Below are positions 33,613-45,082 of a stretch of 64,000 nucleotides of DNA, piece after piece. How positions within the stretch are numbered: position 1 is the stretch's first letter; every line of letters begins with the position of its first letter. Origin of the DNA: Oncomelania hupensis (lineage: Eukaryota > Mollusca > Gastropoda > Littorinimorpha > Pomatiopsidae); the NCBI GenBank assembly GCA_036898135.1, contig CM072527.1, positions 30,753,555-30,817,554 on the forward strand, given 5' to 3'. The notes beneath the pieces are model-generated. The model had not been told where the DNA came from. It searched no databases and saw only the letters and a program-made list of their open reading frames with translations. A program made the translations under genes and the position numbers.

Positions 33613-34082
33613 TTTGGCTGTGTTCTCAGCTCGTCAGTGTATCAGCTGGGCTTGGTCAAAATCCAGGGACGGATTTCCCAAAGTATGAGAAGACGCCTGA
33701 ACGAAGTTATCAGAAAAAAACATCTTCATGCGAGAAAAGTATCCACAATTTGGCTGACTGACAACGGAGATCGGAAAGAGCCTATATGTCCTTTTTTAAA
33801 CCGCGTACGCCGGTTCCCCTATATGCTCATAAAATTATGCTATATGCTCAGGTGTTTGGGGACAATTAACAGTCCCCTATTCGCTATTGTGACGTGGGAC
33901 TTTAATTTATTTAAACGAAACGAAAAGCGTACGCGCTTATTGAGAGTTTTGGCCTCAATAATGGGGATTGCTACACTATTTTGTATGATCTTACTATCTG
34001 GTGTAAATGTCTGAGGGAAGGAAAAAAAAAAAGAAAGTGACTCACTTTAATTTAATTTCCCATGTCAATGAATCCTTTCCAG

Positions 34083-34232
34083 TGGTGAAGCTGGGCTGTT
34101 CTTCCGGCCTGTGGGGCGGGGACTGCAGCGAGGCCTGTCCAGACCACTGCGCCAACGCCAAGTGTGAGCAGGACACAGGCCAATGCGTAGATGGATGCTT
34201 GCCCGGATATACTGGGCACGACTGTTCTACAC
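34083..34232 (+). CDS. EGF-repeat gene, exon with a full MEGF-type EGF repeat
   Basis: Acceptor TTCCAG, donor GTATGC, phase 1-1, 150 bases. It encodes one complete eight-cysteine repeat: LGCSSGLWGGDC, EACPDHCANAKC, then TGQCVDGCLPGYTGHDC. The G-WG--C---C--HC pattern is that of MEGF10/SREC-type scavenger-receptor repeats and of laminin EGF domains. A single symmetrical phase-1 exon per repeat is the usual arrangement for shuffled extracellular modules. Confidence 0.85.
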
Positions 34233-34427
34233 GTATGCACCGTTAATCAGAAATCAGTAGATCTTTTCTTGTTCTTTAAATCATCATGTAACGTGGAATC
34301 AAAATTCCAGAACTAAATATGCCTACATTATCTTTTTTAAAAATAAATTTAAAAATAAAATACAATAAATAAACAAATAAATAAAAGGCTTTAGGCTACA
34401 ACAACATTAACTAAAACGACGACGATT

Positions 34428-34489
34428 GTGATGATGATGGTGATGATGAGGATGTTGACGATAATGATGACGACGATGATGGTGATGAC

Positions 34490-34558
<69 letters not shown>

Positions 34559-34577
34559 AATGATTATGATGACGATG
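34428..34577 (+). repeat. (ATG)n microsatellite
   Basis: About 50 ATG-type units, pure between 34484 and 34557. Confidence 0.95.
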
Positions 34578-34726
34578 ATGAAAAATGCAGAATGCTTTAA
34601 TTGTCCTCATAAATATTCGCAAGGAGAACTGTGTGCAGTGCCCATTTACATATATTTATAAAATCTAAATTTGTTCATAAATACAGAACTATTAAATGTA
34701 ACTGAATTATTAAAACTCGTTTAAAT

Positions 34727-34975
<249 letters not shown>

Positions 34976-35468
34976 TTAAAAAGTTGTAAAAACAAAAACA
35001 AAACAAAAATATTGAATAAAATGTGTCGACACTGAGTTAAGCCAAAGAGCTTATTACGGAAAGAGGGGAACTTCCATTATGTCATATACAAAAATGCGAG
35101 ACACTCTCACGGATTATTTCCCTTTGCTCGGGCTGTCTATATTTCATCATCTGCTATATGAATGATCTGTGCGTGGTAACTTATTGAGCCTATGCCATTG
35201 CAAAAGAACATTTTTATGGCAACGTTTGCAAAAACCAAACTTTTAACCATCATTATTATTAACATTCCGCTACTGCTGTCTTTTTTTAATGTTTACTTAT
35301 TGACATTTATTAGGTGCTTTTATGCTGCTTATGTGTGTATGTCATAGGTTCGTTTTCTGCCCTGGAATTTATTATTTTTTAATCAGCGACAGATATTTTA
35401 AAATAAAAATATGCATGACAGACTGTTTCATTTATCCGAAACTGTGTAAATCCGTACTCGTGTGTGTG

Positions 35469-35483
35469 TGAGAGAGAGAGAGA

Positions 35484-35519
<36 letters not shown>

Positions 35520-35535
35520 GTGAGAGAGAGAGGGG
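35469..35535 (+). repeat. (GA)n microsatellite
   Basis: GA run with single-base interruptions. Confidence 0.95.
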
Positions 35536-36229
35536 GGTTTGAAGAAGAGAGAGCTCTGTCATTCAATCAATTAATCACAATAAAGCACAATAACAAAATG
35601 TTTCACTAATAGTGTGAATTTAATTTATATCAGGTGTCCCCCTATCCCCCAACCCTCTCACCTCCCACATCACAGGCTTAATAACATCATTCACTTCATG
35701 GAAAATAATTAATTAATCAGACAGAACAATCAGAACCTAGACTACAACATTCCACGCAATATAGATCTAATGCGCAGAAATTTACAGATCAGAACGAGGA
35801 CTGAGTTTCTACATTACATTTTTTTTCCCGTTTACACTCAAACGAAAAGGGATTACAACAGATCAAGGACCATTTTTGTGCCTAGGTAAGGCGTTATCTT
35901 GCACAGTATTTGATCACGAAAAGAAAACAGACCTAGTCTAATTTAACTTGTTAACATAAGCAGTTTGACGAAGCCAAACTGCCAATCTGACATCTACTTT
36001 TGAAATATAAGCACAAATATAGTCAAACAACCTAGCAATAACGTAAACAGTGAGCGACCTGTTGAACGTAAACTGTCAGCAAACAAACTGTTTTGGATTT
36101 AGCACATAGGTATAACATGAATCATTCAAGCCGCTCTCCGATTGTTTTAACACTAACAACACTGCAGCGGTCTTAGTTTAGACCTACATAAACACACACA
36201 AAAAATGAAGTTTTTCAATTGCAATTTAC
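35536..36229. other. No gene seen
   Basis: I searched the - strand here for the exon that should follow the THAP exon and found none. No exon was seen on the + strand either. Confidence 0.5.
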
Positions 36230-36369
36230 CTTTCTTTGTCTCTTGGAAATTTGAAAAAGGACTTGCCAACACAACTTTTCTTGTATCTGGGATTATGGCA
36301 ATTGATGGCTGTGCAAAAGTCACCGCCCTGTTTCACTCTGTCGCCTTTTGACTTTCTGCCTCGAGCCAT
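36230..36369 (-). CDS. THAP-domain protein, first coding exon (orphan)
   Basis: On the - strand an ATG at 36369 opens MARGRKSKGDRVKQGGDFCT, then AINCHNPRYKK and FFKFPRDKER, ending at a GTAAAT donor after 46 codons. FC--INCHN followed by F-KFP-D is the first half of a THAP zinc finger (C2CH), a DNA-binding fold found in host factors and in P-element-like and Kolobok transposases. THAP exons often break at this point. The second half (W then C--H) is not in the next 700 bases, so this is either a gene with a long intron or a stranded fragment. It lies in an intron of the EGF gene, on the opposite strand. Confidence 0.65.
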
Positions 36370-36469
36370 TTTCAGCATGTCGACAAGGGAGCATAACTCG
36401 TACCTGTCGTCTCGCGGTTCTGTACCAAGTTCCCCCTCTTTCTATCATTAAGCTCTTTGGTGAAGCTTC

Positions 36470-36566
36470 GAGGACTGCTTAGGACAGAGAAAGCTGGAAT
36501 ACGCTGGTTGAAACGGTCATCTGTGGTGCCCCAAACGATTTCGAGTTACGGGATGGGATAGGAGGG
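36470..36566 (+). pseudogene. LINE C-terminal fragment
   Basis: Encodes EDCLGQRKLEYAG-type sequence in broken frames and matches 37745-37842 at the base level. It ends with the GGGATGGGATAGGA tail of this LINE family. Confidence 0.75.
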
Positions 36567-36699
36567 GAAAAAAACGATGGTGATGAGGATGTCAACGACG
36601 ACCTTGACATCGTCCAAAGATGGGATGACAATTACTATTCATTGCTGATTTGGCGAGAAAAGATTCATATTTGAAGATTTTTTTTTCATATTGTTGCAG

Positions 36700-36837
36700 A
36701 ATGCACAACTGGTTACCACGGAAACGGTTGTTTGGTGCCTTGCAACGAGCATTGCAAAAACGGCACTTGCGATGCTCAGTCCGGGGCCTGTGACCAAGGG
36801 TGCCTCGATGGCTACTGGGGTAGTGACTGCAGTTTAG
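36700..36837 (+). CDS. EGF-repeat gene, exon with a second full MEGF-type EGF repeat
   Basis: Acceptor TTGCAG, donor GTAGGA, phase 1-1. It encodes CTTGYHGNGCLVPCNEHC, then KNGTCDAQSGACDQGCLDG and YWGSDC: eight cysteines in the MEGF spacing. It joins in frame to the 34083-34232 exon. Confidence 0.87.
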   Translation, partial: NAQLVTTETVVWCLATSIAKTALAMLSPGPVTKGASMATGVVTAV

Positions 36838-37014
36838 GTAGGACTATTCATATGTGTTTCAGTGTTTAGTTTATATGCTATAGATTGTAGCAATTCTACC
36901 AGGTTATATATTTGTCTTTTCCGTTGGCCAGGGTATGGAGGTGGGTGGGTAGAGGGAGGGATGGGTTGAGGTCGAGGGACGGTGGGGGGTGGAGGGGTGG
37001 GGTGAAGGGGCGGG

Positions 37015-37842
37015 CTGCTGCCTACAATCTCCTACATCCGTTTTGCGGATGACATTGATGGATTGGTTGGAGAAGAACAAGAACTTGAACAGCGGGTACA
37101 GAGGCTTGACACCACATCCAGAGGCTATGGAATGGAAATCAGTGCAGAGAAGACCAAAATGATGACCAACAACACCAATGGCATCAACACCGACATCAAA
37201 GTCCAAGGCCAATCCCTCAACACGGTGCATAACTTCAAATATTTAGGAGCCATTGTATCAGACATTGGATCCCGACATGAAGTCCTCTCCAGGATCGCAC
37301 AAACAAGTGCTTCCCTGACAAGGTTGAAGCCCCTTTGGGAAGACAGGACCATCAGTCTACATTCCAAGGTAAGGCTGCTGCGCTCCCTTGTCATCTCCAT
37401 CTTCCTATACGCTTGCGAAACATTGACCCTCACAGCAGATCTACAACGAAGAATACAATGCATGAAGATGATGTGCTACAGAAGACTTCTTTGCATTTCG
37501 TATACCCAGCACATTACCAACAACGAAGTACGACAGATCATCACACAAGTCATTGGACAACACAATGACCTGCTCACAGTGGTGAAGAAACGGAAACTCC
37601 TATGGTATGGCCATGTTTCGAGAGCATCAGGCCTCGCAAAGACCATCCTGCAAGGCACGATGCAAGGAGGCAGTAGAAGAGGGAGACAAAAAAAAAGAGG
37701 TGGGAGGACAACATTCGAGAATGGACTGAGCGAAGCCATGAGGATTGCTGAGGACAGAGAAAGATGGAGTACGCTGGTTAAACGATCATTTGTGGTGCTC
37801 CAACGACCTTTGAGTTACGGGATAGGATAGGATAGTTTATTT
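37015..37842 (+). pseudogene. LINE reverse transcriptase, C-terminal 265 codons
   Basis: Starts just upstream of the RT catalytic motif (SYIRFADDIDGL) and runs open through KFKYLGAIVSDIGSRHEVLS, LTRLKPLWEDRTISLHSKV, SIFLYACETLTL and LLWYGHVSRASGLAKTILQG. It stops at 37828-37830 and ends with a GGATAGGATAG tail. It is a 5'-truncated non-LTR retrotransposon, with RT fingers and endonuclease missing. It sits in the intron between EGF-gene exons 36837 and 37905. Confidence 0.9.
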
Positions 37843-37904
37843 ACTTATTTATTAATAATCAAAAACAGTTTAACGTTATATTTTTTTTATTTTTTCCATT
37901 TCAG

Positions 37905-37964
37905 GGGTGGACTTCAAACGTAGCTCTCCATTGGGAAAACGAGAATTTTACGACAATTTATCGG
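37905..37964 (+). CDS. EGF-repeat gene, 20-codon linker exon
   Basis: Acceptor TTTCAG, donor GTGAGT, phase 1-1, 60 bases. It encodes GVDFKRSSPLGKREFYDNLS. No domain is recognised. It is supported by matching phase with both neighbours and good splice signals; its small size leaves some doubt. Confidence 0.6.
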
Positions 37965-38772
37965 GTGAGTTGTGACGTGAACAACTATAAACGAAGCAAT
38001 GAACGCAAATAACAAGCACCACAAACCACATATACTATACACAAAAAAAAAAAAAAAAAAAAAAAAGACCCCCACCTCCTCCCAAATTTGTTACAGCAGA
38101 ACTAAGTTTCCTAAGTTTCAATAAGCCTTGGCTGCATATTTGCGCACTGCGTACAACCTCGTAGAGAACATACATTGCTAACACGGTCGATGCGCAGTTA
38201 ATCAAGTAGCTTCCTGGGAGGGAGAGGGGGAGGGGGGGGGAGGGAGGGTAACTTTTTTTTACCTTTTCATTGAAACAACACGTCATCCATTCTGATGACC
38301 CGCTTCCCTCTTGCTTGCCAATATGGCCAGATTACATGACGGTTTAGCCCGCAGAAATAGAAAACCTGCAGCGCACGTTCGGTTTCCTGTTATTTCACTG
38401 TCTTGAGCGACTTCTCGTCGCTTTGACGCGGGCCAGCTTGGGCCGCGGGTCCTTGGGGCTTGTACTTCTTCTTTTCTTATTTGCTGAGAGGCAACGTGCA
38501 GTATTTGAATGATGCATTGTGGGTAACAACGAGTTGTTGACTTGGCTTGACCTCTATCTTGCTGCGGTAGAACTTTGCGCAAGTCCTTTTTCTTGGTCTC
38601 GTTGATCACGGTATTCACGCGCGCGATCCACTTGCGCACGATGAAGCCGATGATAGCAACGACGACAACGGTGATGTTGATAATACTAATGACGACTGCG
38701 AGAACGACAATGTCGACGGTGTTGACGACGTGGACGAGGCGACTCTGAACACAATTTTTTTAATCTTTCCAG

Positions 38773-38900
38773 CGCAAAGCAAGAGCGTGTTGCTGTACCT
38801 GCTGACGTCACGTTATGATCACGCGCTGGCGCGTGCACAGTTCGAGATTGAGCAGGCCGTGCGAGACCGGAACGAGATTCAGCATTTACTTCAAGATTGA
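38773..38900 (+). CDS. EGF-repeat gene, terminal exon
   Basis: Acceptor TTTCCAG with matching phase. It encodes AQSKSVLLYLLTSRYDHALA, then RAQFEIEQAVRDRNEIQHLL, QD and a TGA at 38898-38900. It is helical and charged, without a membrane segment. If the gene ends here as read, the product has EGF repeats and a short helical tail, so it is probably secreted unless a membrane segment lies in an unseen alternative exon. Confidence 0.6.
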
Positions 38901-39412
38901 TCTGTCAACGCATGCGCCGAAGGATGACGTCACTTCCTCTTCCTGTTTATGATAACCGATTGGAATTTTTCGTTTTCTGTTTGTGTGTTGGTTTATATGC
39001 ATAGTATAGTAGGCCTAGCTACATACATTAATGATGACATAAGACTACTCTTTTTATGTTGAATACTTTATTGTTTTTTGTTTTTTTAATAGGACTAGTT
39101 CAATGCTGGCATTGACGTAGTTGAATATATGCGCAGTTAAACTTAACTTAATTTTGTTTTTATATTATTCGTTTCATAGATGCTGAATGGATGTAAAATG
39201 GCCTTATCTTGATAATGTTTCCTCCACTTTGTTGTTTCATAGTAATTGTGATATACATATTTACAAGTTTATTGGCGGATAGTTTATTATAACGCTTTGG
39301 ACATTCTTTCTCCGTGTTCTCTCCTGTCTGCTGTGCTTTGTGTTATTCTTCTTATATAGCAGGCTTTTCCAGCACAGTACAGCTTATCAGTACAACTTAT
39401 GTTAATCTGATG

Positions 39413-39418
39413 AATAAA
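39413..39418 (+). promoter_or_regulatory. Candidate polyadenylation signal of the EGF-repeat gene
   Basis: AATAAA 513 bases after the stop codon, followed by (CAA)n. Confidence 0.4.
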
Positions 39419-39439
39419 TTTTGATACAACAACAACAAC

Positions 39440-39525
39440 AACCAGCTTAAGAGCTGCTCAAAGGTCTGACCGATATAAGATCTAAACTCCAGCCGACCGA
39501 GGTGCGCACTCTTGCTGCCTAAGGC
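39440..39525 (-). mobile_element. SINE family A, 3' fragment
   Basis: AGCTTAAGAGCTGCTCAAAG and CAGCCGACCGAGGTGCGCAC match 21273-21345 and 50600-50680. Confidence 0.75.
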
Positions 39526-39627
39526 TTGATTGTTTATGTTCCAATGTTATCAAACTGTCGGCTTTGAGCTCCTAAAGAAGGTTTTAGTGAATGACATGCA
39601 TAAAGAACTGTTTAATCTGCTGTATTG

Positions 39628-39629
<2 letters not shown>

Positions 39630-39699
<70 letters not shown>

Positions 39700-39702
39700 C
39701 TC
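39630..39702 (+). repeat. (CT)n microsatellite
   Basis: About 35 CT units. Confidence 0.95.
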
Positions 39703-40027
39703 TCTCTTTACTTGATTTTGAGAAAAAATGCGTATCTGCTAGTTAATGTATATTTTGTCCTCTAAGGTTTGTTGCTTACAAACCAATTGATCTTTAGAAT
39801 GCTATAAATATACAATATAAAATTGAAGTGGCGCCCACTCCCCCATCCTTGCAATGCATGTATACTTTACACGTGTTCTTCTCACTTAAATTGATCTGTA
39901 ATTATGTAGTCGTTTTAATGTTGTTTCGTAGTTTCAGTAGATCAGTCCCTCTTTAGGGCGAGGGCCAGATGTAAAAAAGCAGGCCCCGCTTATTCTACTA
40001 CCTTCGTGAAATAAAGAATTATCTACC

Positions 40028-40030
<3 letters not shown>

Positions 40031-40100
<70 letters not shown>

Positions 40101-40104
40101 CTCT

Positions 40105-40193
<89 letters not shown>
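40031..40193 (+). repeat. (CT)n microsatellite, about 160 bp
   Basis: CT run with a few TTTCTT interruptions near 40095. Confidence 0.95.
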
Positions 40194-40197
<4 letters not shown>

Positions 40198-40389
40198 TCT
40201 TGTATTAAACAGATTTGTGTGTAATTGTTATTACAAGGTGCAGTTTTCACTGTCCATGATAAATGCAGAGTAAATTGTTTTTTATGTGTGTTCCGTCGCG
40301 TTACTTTCATCCAGTTGTCTTTTGCATTAAACTTTGGAATTTGGTGAACAAATGTCCCTGTTATTATTCACGATTGCCGTTGTCGTCTT

Positions 40390-40528
40390 CATCATATCAT
40401 CGTCATCATCATCATCATATATCTCATCATTATCTTAATCATCACTTTTATGGTCATAACCATCATAATCATCATCATTATAATCATCATCATTATAATC
40501 ATCATTCATCATCATCATCATCATCATC

Positions 40529-40568
<40 letters not shown>
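40390..40568 (+). repeat. (ATC)n then (CT)n microsatellite
   Basis: Degenerate ATC/ATT units leading into a pure CT run at 40533-40568. Confidence 0.93.
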
Positions 40569-40572
<4 letters not shown>

Positions 40573-41263
40573 CATCTTGAGGCAAAGCTGCCGAAGTGTT
40601 TCGGGAATTAGATAGGCCTATTTGCAAACACCGAATGTTGTCATTCCGGCAAATGTCAGTTCAAAACTTTTTGAAACATCGTTATTGTAGCAAGGACATT
40701 TAGTCCGCAATTTGGTAGATTAAACTTTTTTTAATGGATTTATAAATTGTATTTAAAAAGTAAATTAATTAAATATTGTATTAATTATATTGCAGTGCAT
40801 TACACTCGTTCATACAAAACTGGGCTGCGTATATTTCCCTTGTACCCAATTTAAAAATAGTTTTAAAACAAAAGTTTCTGTTTTTAAATCTTTATCACAC
40901 AGTATTTATTGAGTACTGAACAAAGCCCGCTATTAACCTTGAACTTGACTATTTCATGTAAACCTATTTAGCATAATTTTACTATTATTTTGTAGTGCAT
41001 CACACTTGCGCCATAGAAAAAAATAGGTCGATGACAACGAGATGTAAATGAACGGAGTGCCTTTGTTCTCTCACTTTAACTAAAGCAGCAGCTGTCGACT
41101 AAACACTCTTAGTCTTAGTAACTCCGTCACTCTTAGTAATGTATTTGTAAGTTGTAAGAATCTTATTGCTGAGATTCAACAAGCAATACATCTTTAGTGT
41201 TATCCACAATGGAGAATTCAATACCAACCCACATCTAACAGCGTTTATATTTTTTGTGTGGTT
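40569..41263. other. AT-rich spacer, no gene seen
   Basis: No exon or recognised repeat on either strand. Confidence 0.5.
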
Positions 41264-41281
41264 TTGTTGTTGCTGCTGTGG

Positions 41282-41322
<41 letters not shown>
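41264..41322 (+). repeat. (TTG)n microsatellite
   Basis: About 18 TTG units. Confidence 0.95.
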
Positions 41323-41323
<1 letters not shown>

Positions 41324-41464
41324 TTCTAATCATTTTCTATTTGAAGAATTCTTTTTTAATTCATTTCTCTAACCGAGTGATTTTCTTTTTCCATGTGTGA
41401 ATGCGTGACAATTGTGCTTTGAACCTAAATAGGAAAAAGCGCTATATAAATATCTTTATCCTTA

Positions 41465-41662
41465 GTGGTAGTAGTAGTAGTAGTAGTAGTAGTAATTATA
41501 GTAGTAGTAATTGTAGTAGTAGTAGTAATTGTAGTAGTAGTAATTGTAGTAGTAATTGTTGTAGTAGTAGTAATTGTAGTAGTAGTAGTAGTAGTAATTG
41601 TAGTAGGAGTAGTAGTAGTAGTAATTGTAGTAGGAGTAACTGTAGTAGTAGTAGGAGTAATT

Positions 41663-41695
<33 letters not shown>

Positions 41696-41737
41696 ATTGT
41701 AGTAGTAATTGTAGTAGGAGTAATTGTTGTAGTAATT

Positions 41738-41788
<51 letters not shown>

Positions 41789-41830
41789 CTAGTAATTGTA
41801 GTAGTAGTAGTAATTGTTGTAGTAGTAATT

Positions 41831-41869
<39 letters not shown>

Positions 41870-41893
41870 ATAGTAGTTGTAGTAGTAGTGTAA
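41465..41893 (+). repeat. (GTA)n microsatellite with regular ATT/GAG variants, about 430 bp
   Basis: GTA units interrupted in register by ATT, TGT and GGA triplets. All frames on both strands stay open for 140-190 codons because the period is three; these are not genes. Confidence 0.97.
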
Positions 41894-42048
41894 TTCATAC
41901 AGCACATTATGTCTCGCAAATAAAAAAAAGGAAAATAACTGTTTTAAAAGAAAAAAAAACAATACGTAAAATCACAAAGTAACCAGCCCTAAAAATACTG
42001 TTTTTTCCAACAATTATACATTATCCTCTCAACTGTACTCTTCACATC

Positions 42049-42090
42049 TACACACACACACACACACACACACACGCACGCACACACACA
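42049..42090 (+). repeat. (CA)n microsatellite
   Basis: CA run with GC interruptions, followed by a short CT run to 42132. Confidence 0.93.
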
Positions 42091-42658
42091 CATACACACG
42101 CAATTCTCTTGCAGTACTCTCTCTCTCTCTCTATAAAGACGCATACACCTGCATAACACACGTACGGAACGGTTTCATTAGACTAAGAGAACCATTCATA
42201 AATTATCATCAACAGACAATTAAAACAACTTTTCCATTCATTATAATACCAATGAGGGGATAGAGCATAAAGATAGTGGAGTATTAAAGTACACAGAGAT
42301 TCTGGGTCCTGTGTTTTAAACGAAGCTGTTTGTACACGGCGCCATCAGAGGTGGAAATAATACTGTCGTAATTCTAAGATGGCGGTCACTTTAGTTTCAA
42401 ACGAGAGTTGAAAGCAATGAGCTGAAACTATGAGAGAGGGCCAATCAGCCTGGATTTATTTCCAGGTCACGTCATTGCCATTTTGTAAACACACGTTTGG
42501 CAAGATGTTCACAGGTAATGACCGCAGCGTTTGCGTAAACATTCTGTGTTTTGCAACCTTATCGTTGCAAAAGCAAAGTGTCACCATTGCTTCGAAACTG
42601 CAGACTACACGTTATTCCTTTTTCTTTGTTTGGTTTAATTCAAACGCAATAAACGTGT

Positions 42659-42660
<2 letters not shown>

Positions 42661-42741
<81 letters not shown>
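42661..42741 (+). repeat. (AAT)n microsatellite
   Basis: About 26 pure AAT units. Confidence 0.96.
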
Positions 42742-42742
<1 letters not shown>

Positions 42743-42889
42743 GATGCTATGTACGCGCTTTTCTCCAAATTACCAATCAGGCTCATTACGCGGCGATCTG
42801 TACTAACACACACGTTCACATGTTTCACCCACTCTCACACACACAAACACACGCACATCTATCCCTCAAACATGTGGTGTAAAGGAATG

Positions 42890-43110
42890 GAGATCGCAAT
42901 TTGAAGAAAGAAAGGAAATCGATTTTTTTTAAAATTTTTGGAATAGTTAGATTGATTTCATCCAATGCGTCCAATATTATTATTGAAGGGAGGGAGGAAA
43001 CCAGAGTACCGAAGTCACATAAGTTCGCCCCTTTCGGGAATCGAACCCGCGAACTTTGTCATAGAAACCCAGCTAAGTATCAACTGAGCTATCAAACAGG
43101 TCATCCCTAC
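42890..43110 (-). mobile_element. SINE family B, full length with tRNA-like head
   Basis: On the - strand it has an A-box-like TAGCTCAGTTGATACTTAGC, then a B box GCGGGTTCGATTCCCG, then the family B body ending in AAATCGATTTCC. The body matches 28235-28400. Confidence 0.82.
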
Positions 43111-43184
43111 AGACCAGGCAAGCGCTTAAAAAATGAGATTGGGCCAAAGAGTCGCTGATGGCGCTAGGCCATCGAGGTCCAACG

Positions 43185-43335
43185 TGTACAAGTGGTGCTC
43201 AGTGGTTTGAGGCTTCAGACGATGCGCCTTGGGCAGCAAGTTGGCGCCTCGGGCGTTTTGGTCGAGATTTTATCTTGGTCAGCGCCTTGAGCAGCTCTTG
43301 AGCTGGAAAAGCGCCACATAAGAACGATTAAATAA
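43185..43335 (+). mobile_element. SINE family A, 3' part
   Basis: GCCTTGGGCAGCAAGTTGGC and GCCTTGAGCAGCTCTTGAGC, then GGAAAAGCGCCACATAAGAA. Confidence 0.85.
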
Positions 43336-43802
43336 ATAAAGAGGAAATACTTGGTTTACTATTGAGGAGTACAAACCATTCCAAGTAATACCAAAGACTA
43401 TATAATTAAAGAGTTACTGTAAAGTCATGAGATAAAACGGTCTTCGGTAATGCGGAGGACAATACATGTTTACGGAACTACTCGTCATGAAACTCGATCC
43501 CTGATCGAGGTCAAGACAGTCGCTAAAGGGGCACAACTGCTGAAAACACAGGCGCAGCACATATTTAGGCATAGAAAGTACTTGTACTCTCTTGTAGACT
43601 GTTTATATAATAGTGTTTAAGTCAAATGTGGGCCTGTGTCGTAGATGATTTCTAAATACAGCGACACAGGCGAACGCTGTTTGTGGAAAAAAAAAAAAAA
43701 AACAATCAAAAACTACAATATTTTTGATGTTCTTGCGCAGCAAGTTAGCGCACTGTCAAGCGCTTGTGGCTTGTGGTTGTTGCTATTGCTGTTGTTGTGG
43801 TT

Positions 43803-43917
43803 ATTGTTGTCGTTGTTGTTGTTGTTCTTCTTCTTCTTCTTCTTCTTCTTCGTCGTCGTCGTCTTCTTCTTCTCCGTCTTCTTCTTCTTCTTCTTCTTCT
43901 TCTTCTTCTTCTTCTTT
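43803..43917 (+). repeat. (TTG)n/(TTC)n microsatellite
   Basis: TTG, TTC and GTC triplet blocks with a polypyrimidine strand from 43828. Confidence 0.95.
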
Positions 43918-44269
43918 GTTTGAGCGATTGATTTTCATGCTTCTATCTTTCATCCGTAACCTGTAACAGGTCTAGGTCTACATGAAAGCAGATCTTTTCT
44001 CGGAGATTCAAGTAAGACGGTTAAATGTGATGTTAAAGGATTAAAGGTCCGAAGTTATACAGTATATGATAGCGTAACTTTCTTCAAGAGTCGAAATATA
44101 CTGTCTTTTTTAATTGTAGGTACAGCTTAACTGTCTCAAAGAGTCAAGAAAGGCGGTCACATTTCATTTAGGTCCCAAGTTTAAGCTTACATACGGTACA
44201 GCTGAACTCGTATCGGATTCTCGTAACTCGTGCACTCAGTTCTATTTTCATTTCATCATCATTAATCAT

Positions 44270-44890
44270 CTTGCATTCTTTGGCTTCATTGGCTACCCAT
44301 AGAGGCCCGCATTAAATACAAACTGTCCGTACTGTGCCACAATTTCTTCTCTGGAACCTGCCCTTCATATCTGTCAGATCTGCTGTCAGTCTATGTCCCT
44401 TCTCGCACTCTTCGCTCTTCTTCTGACTCTCGCACACTCTGCGTTCAAAAAAACAACACCAAAATGTACGGAGAACGGGCATTCACCTATTGTGCACCCA
44501 GACAATGGAACACTCTTCCAGCCAACATCAGACACAAGCAGACCACACCCTCATTCAAGAAAGCTCTAAAATCTCACCTCTTCAAACTCTACTATCCTGA
44601 CTAAATCCTTCATTCTATAGACCCTAGCCGCAGCTCATATTTGTTCTGCTTTTGGCTATGCTTGTGGATTTGCTGTGATTGTGATGACTTTTTTGCAGAA
44701 AGTTAACTTTATGTATTTTGTTTGATTTTGTGTGTTTGGTTTTATTTTATTTTATTTTTTTCTCATTGTATAATTTCTAATGCAATATTGTAAGTTGTTT
44801 CATGTTTGTTTCTTTCCTTTCATGTAAAGCGCTATGCGCTTGTCTATAAAAAGACAAGTAATAGCGCTATATAAATGTCCATTATTATAT
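44270..44890 (+). pseudogene. CR1/L2-like LINE, last 110 codons and 3' end
   Basis: An open frame without an ATG (44270-44604) encodes LHWLPIEARIKYKLSVLC, then SYLSDLLSVYVPSRTLRSSS, then YGERAFTYCAPRQWNTLP and a stop. This block ends the ORF2 of many CR1/L2-superfamily non-LTR elements. A 3' region to about 44880 has GCGCTATGCGCTTGTC and then an ATT-rich end. 5'-truncated. Confidence 0.8.
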
Positions 44891-45082
44891 TATATTATTC
44901 TTAGTTCATCATAAGATAATTTTTCCTTGTCCCCTATACACATTGTGTCCGGGGACGTTAATTTAGATAATGCGAAAAAAAAATGGAAATTTACGACCTC
45001 TTATTACTACGGATATCTTTATTCTACAGTCTCCTATACGCTGATTGCGTTGGGGACTATAAATGTATCGAACTGAACTGAA

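Noticed and set aside
41401..41982. Serine-, threonine- or valine-rich frames of 142-193 codons.
   Set aside because: They are read from a (GTA)n triplet repeat on both strands.
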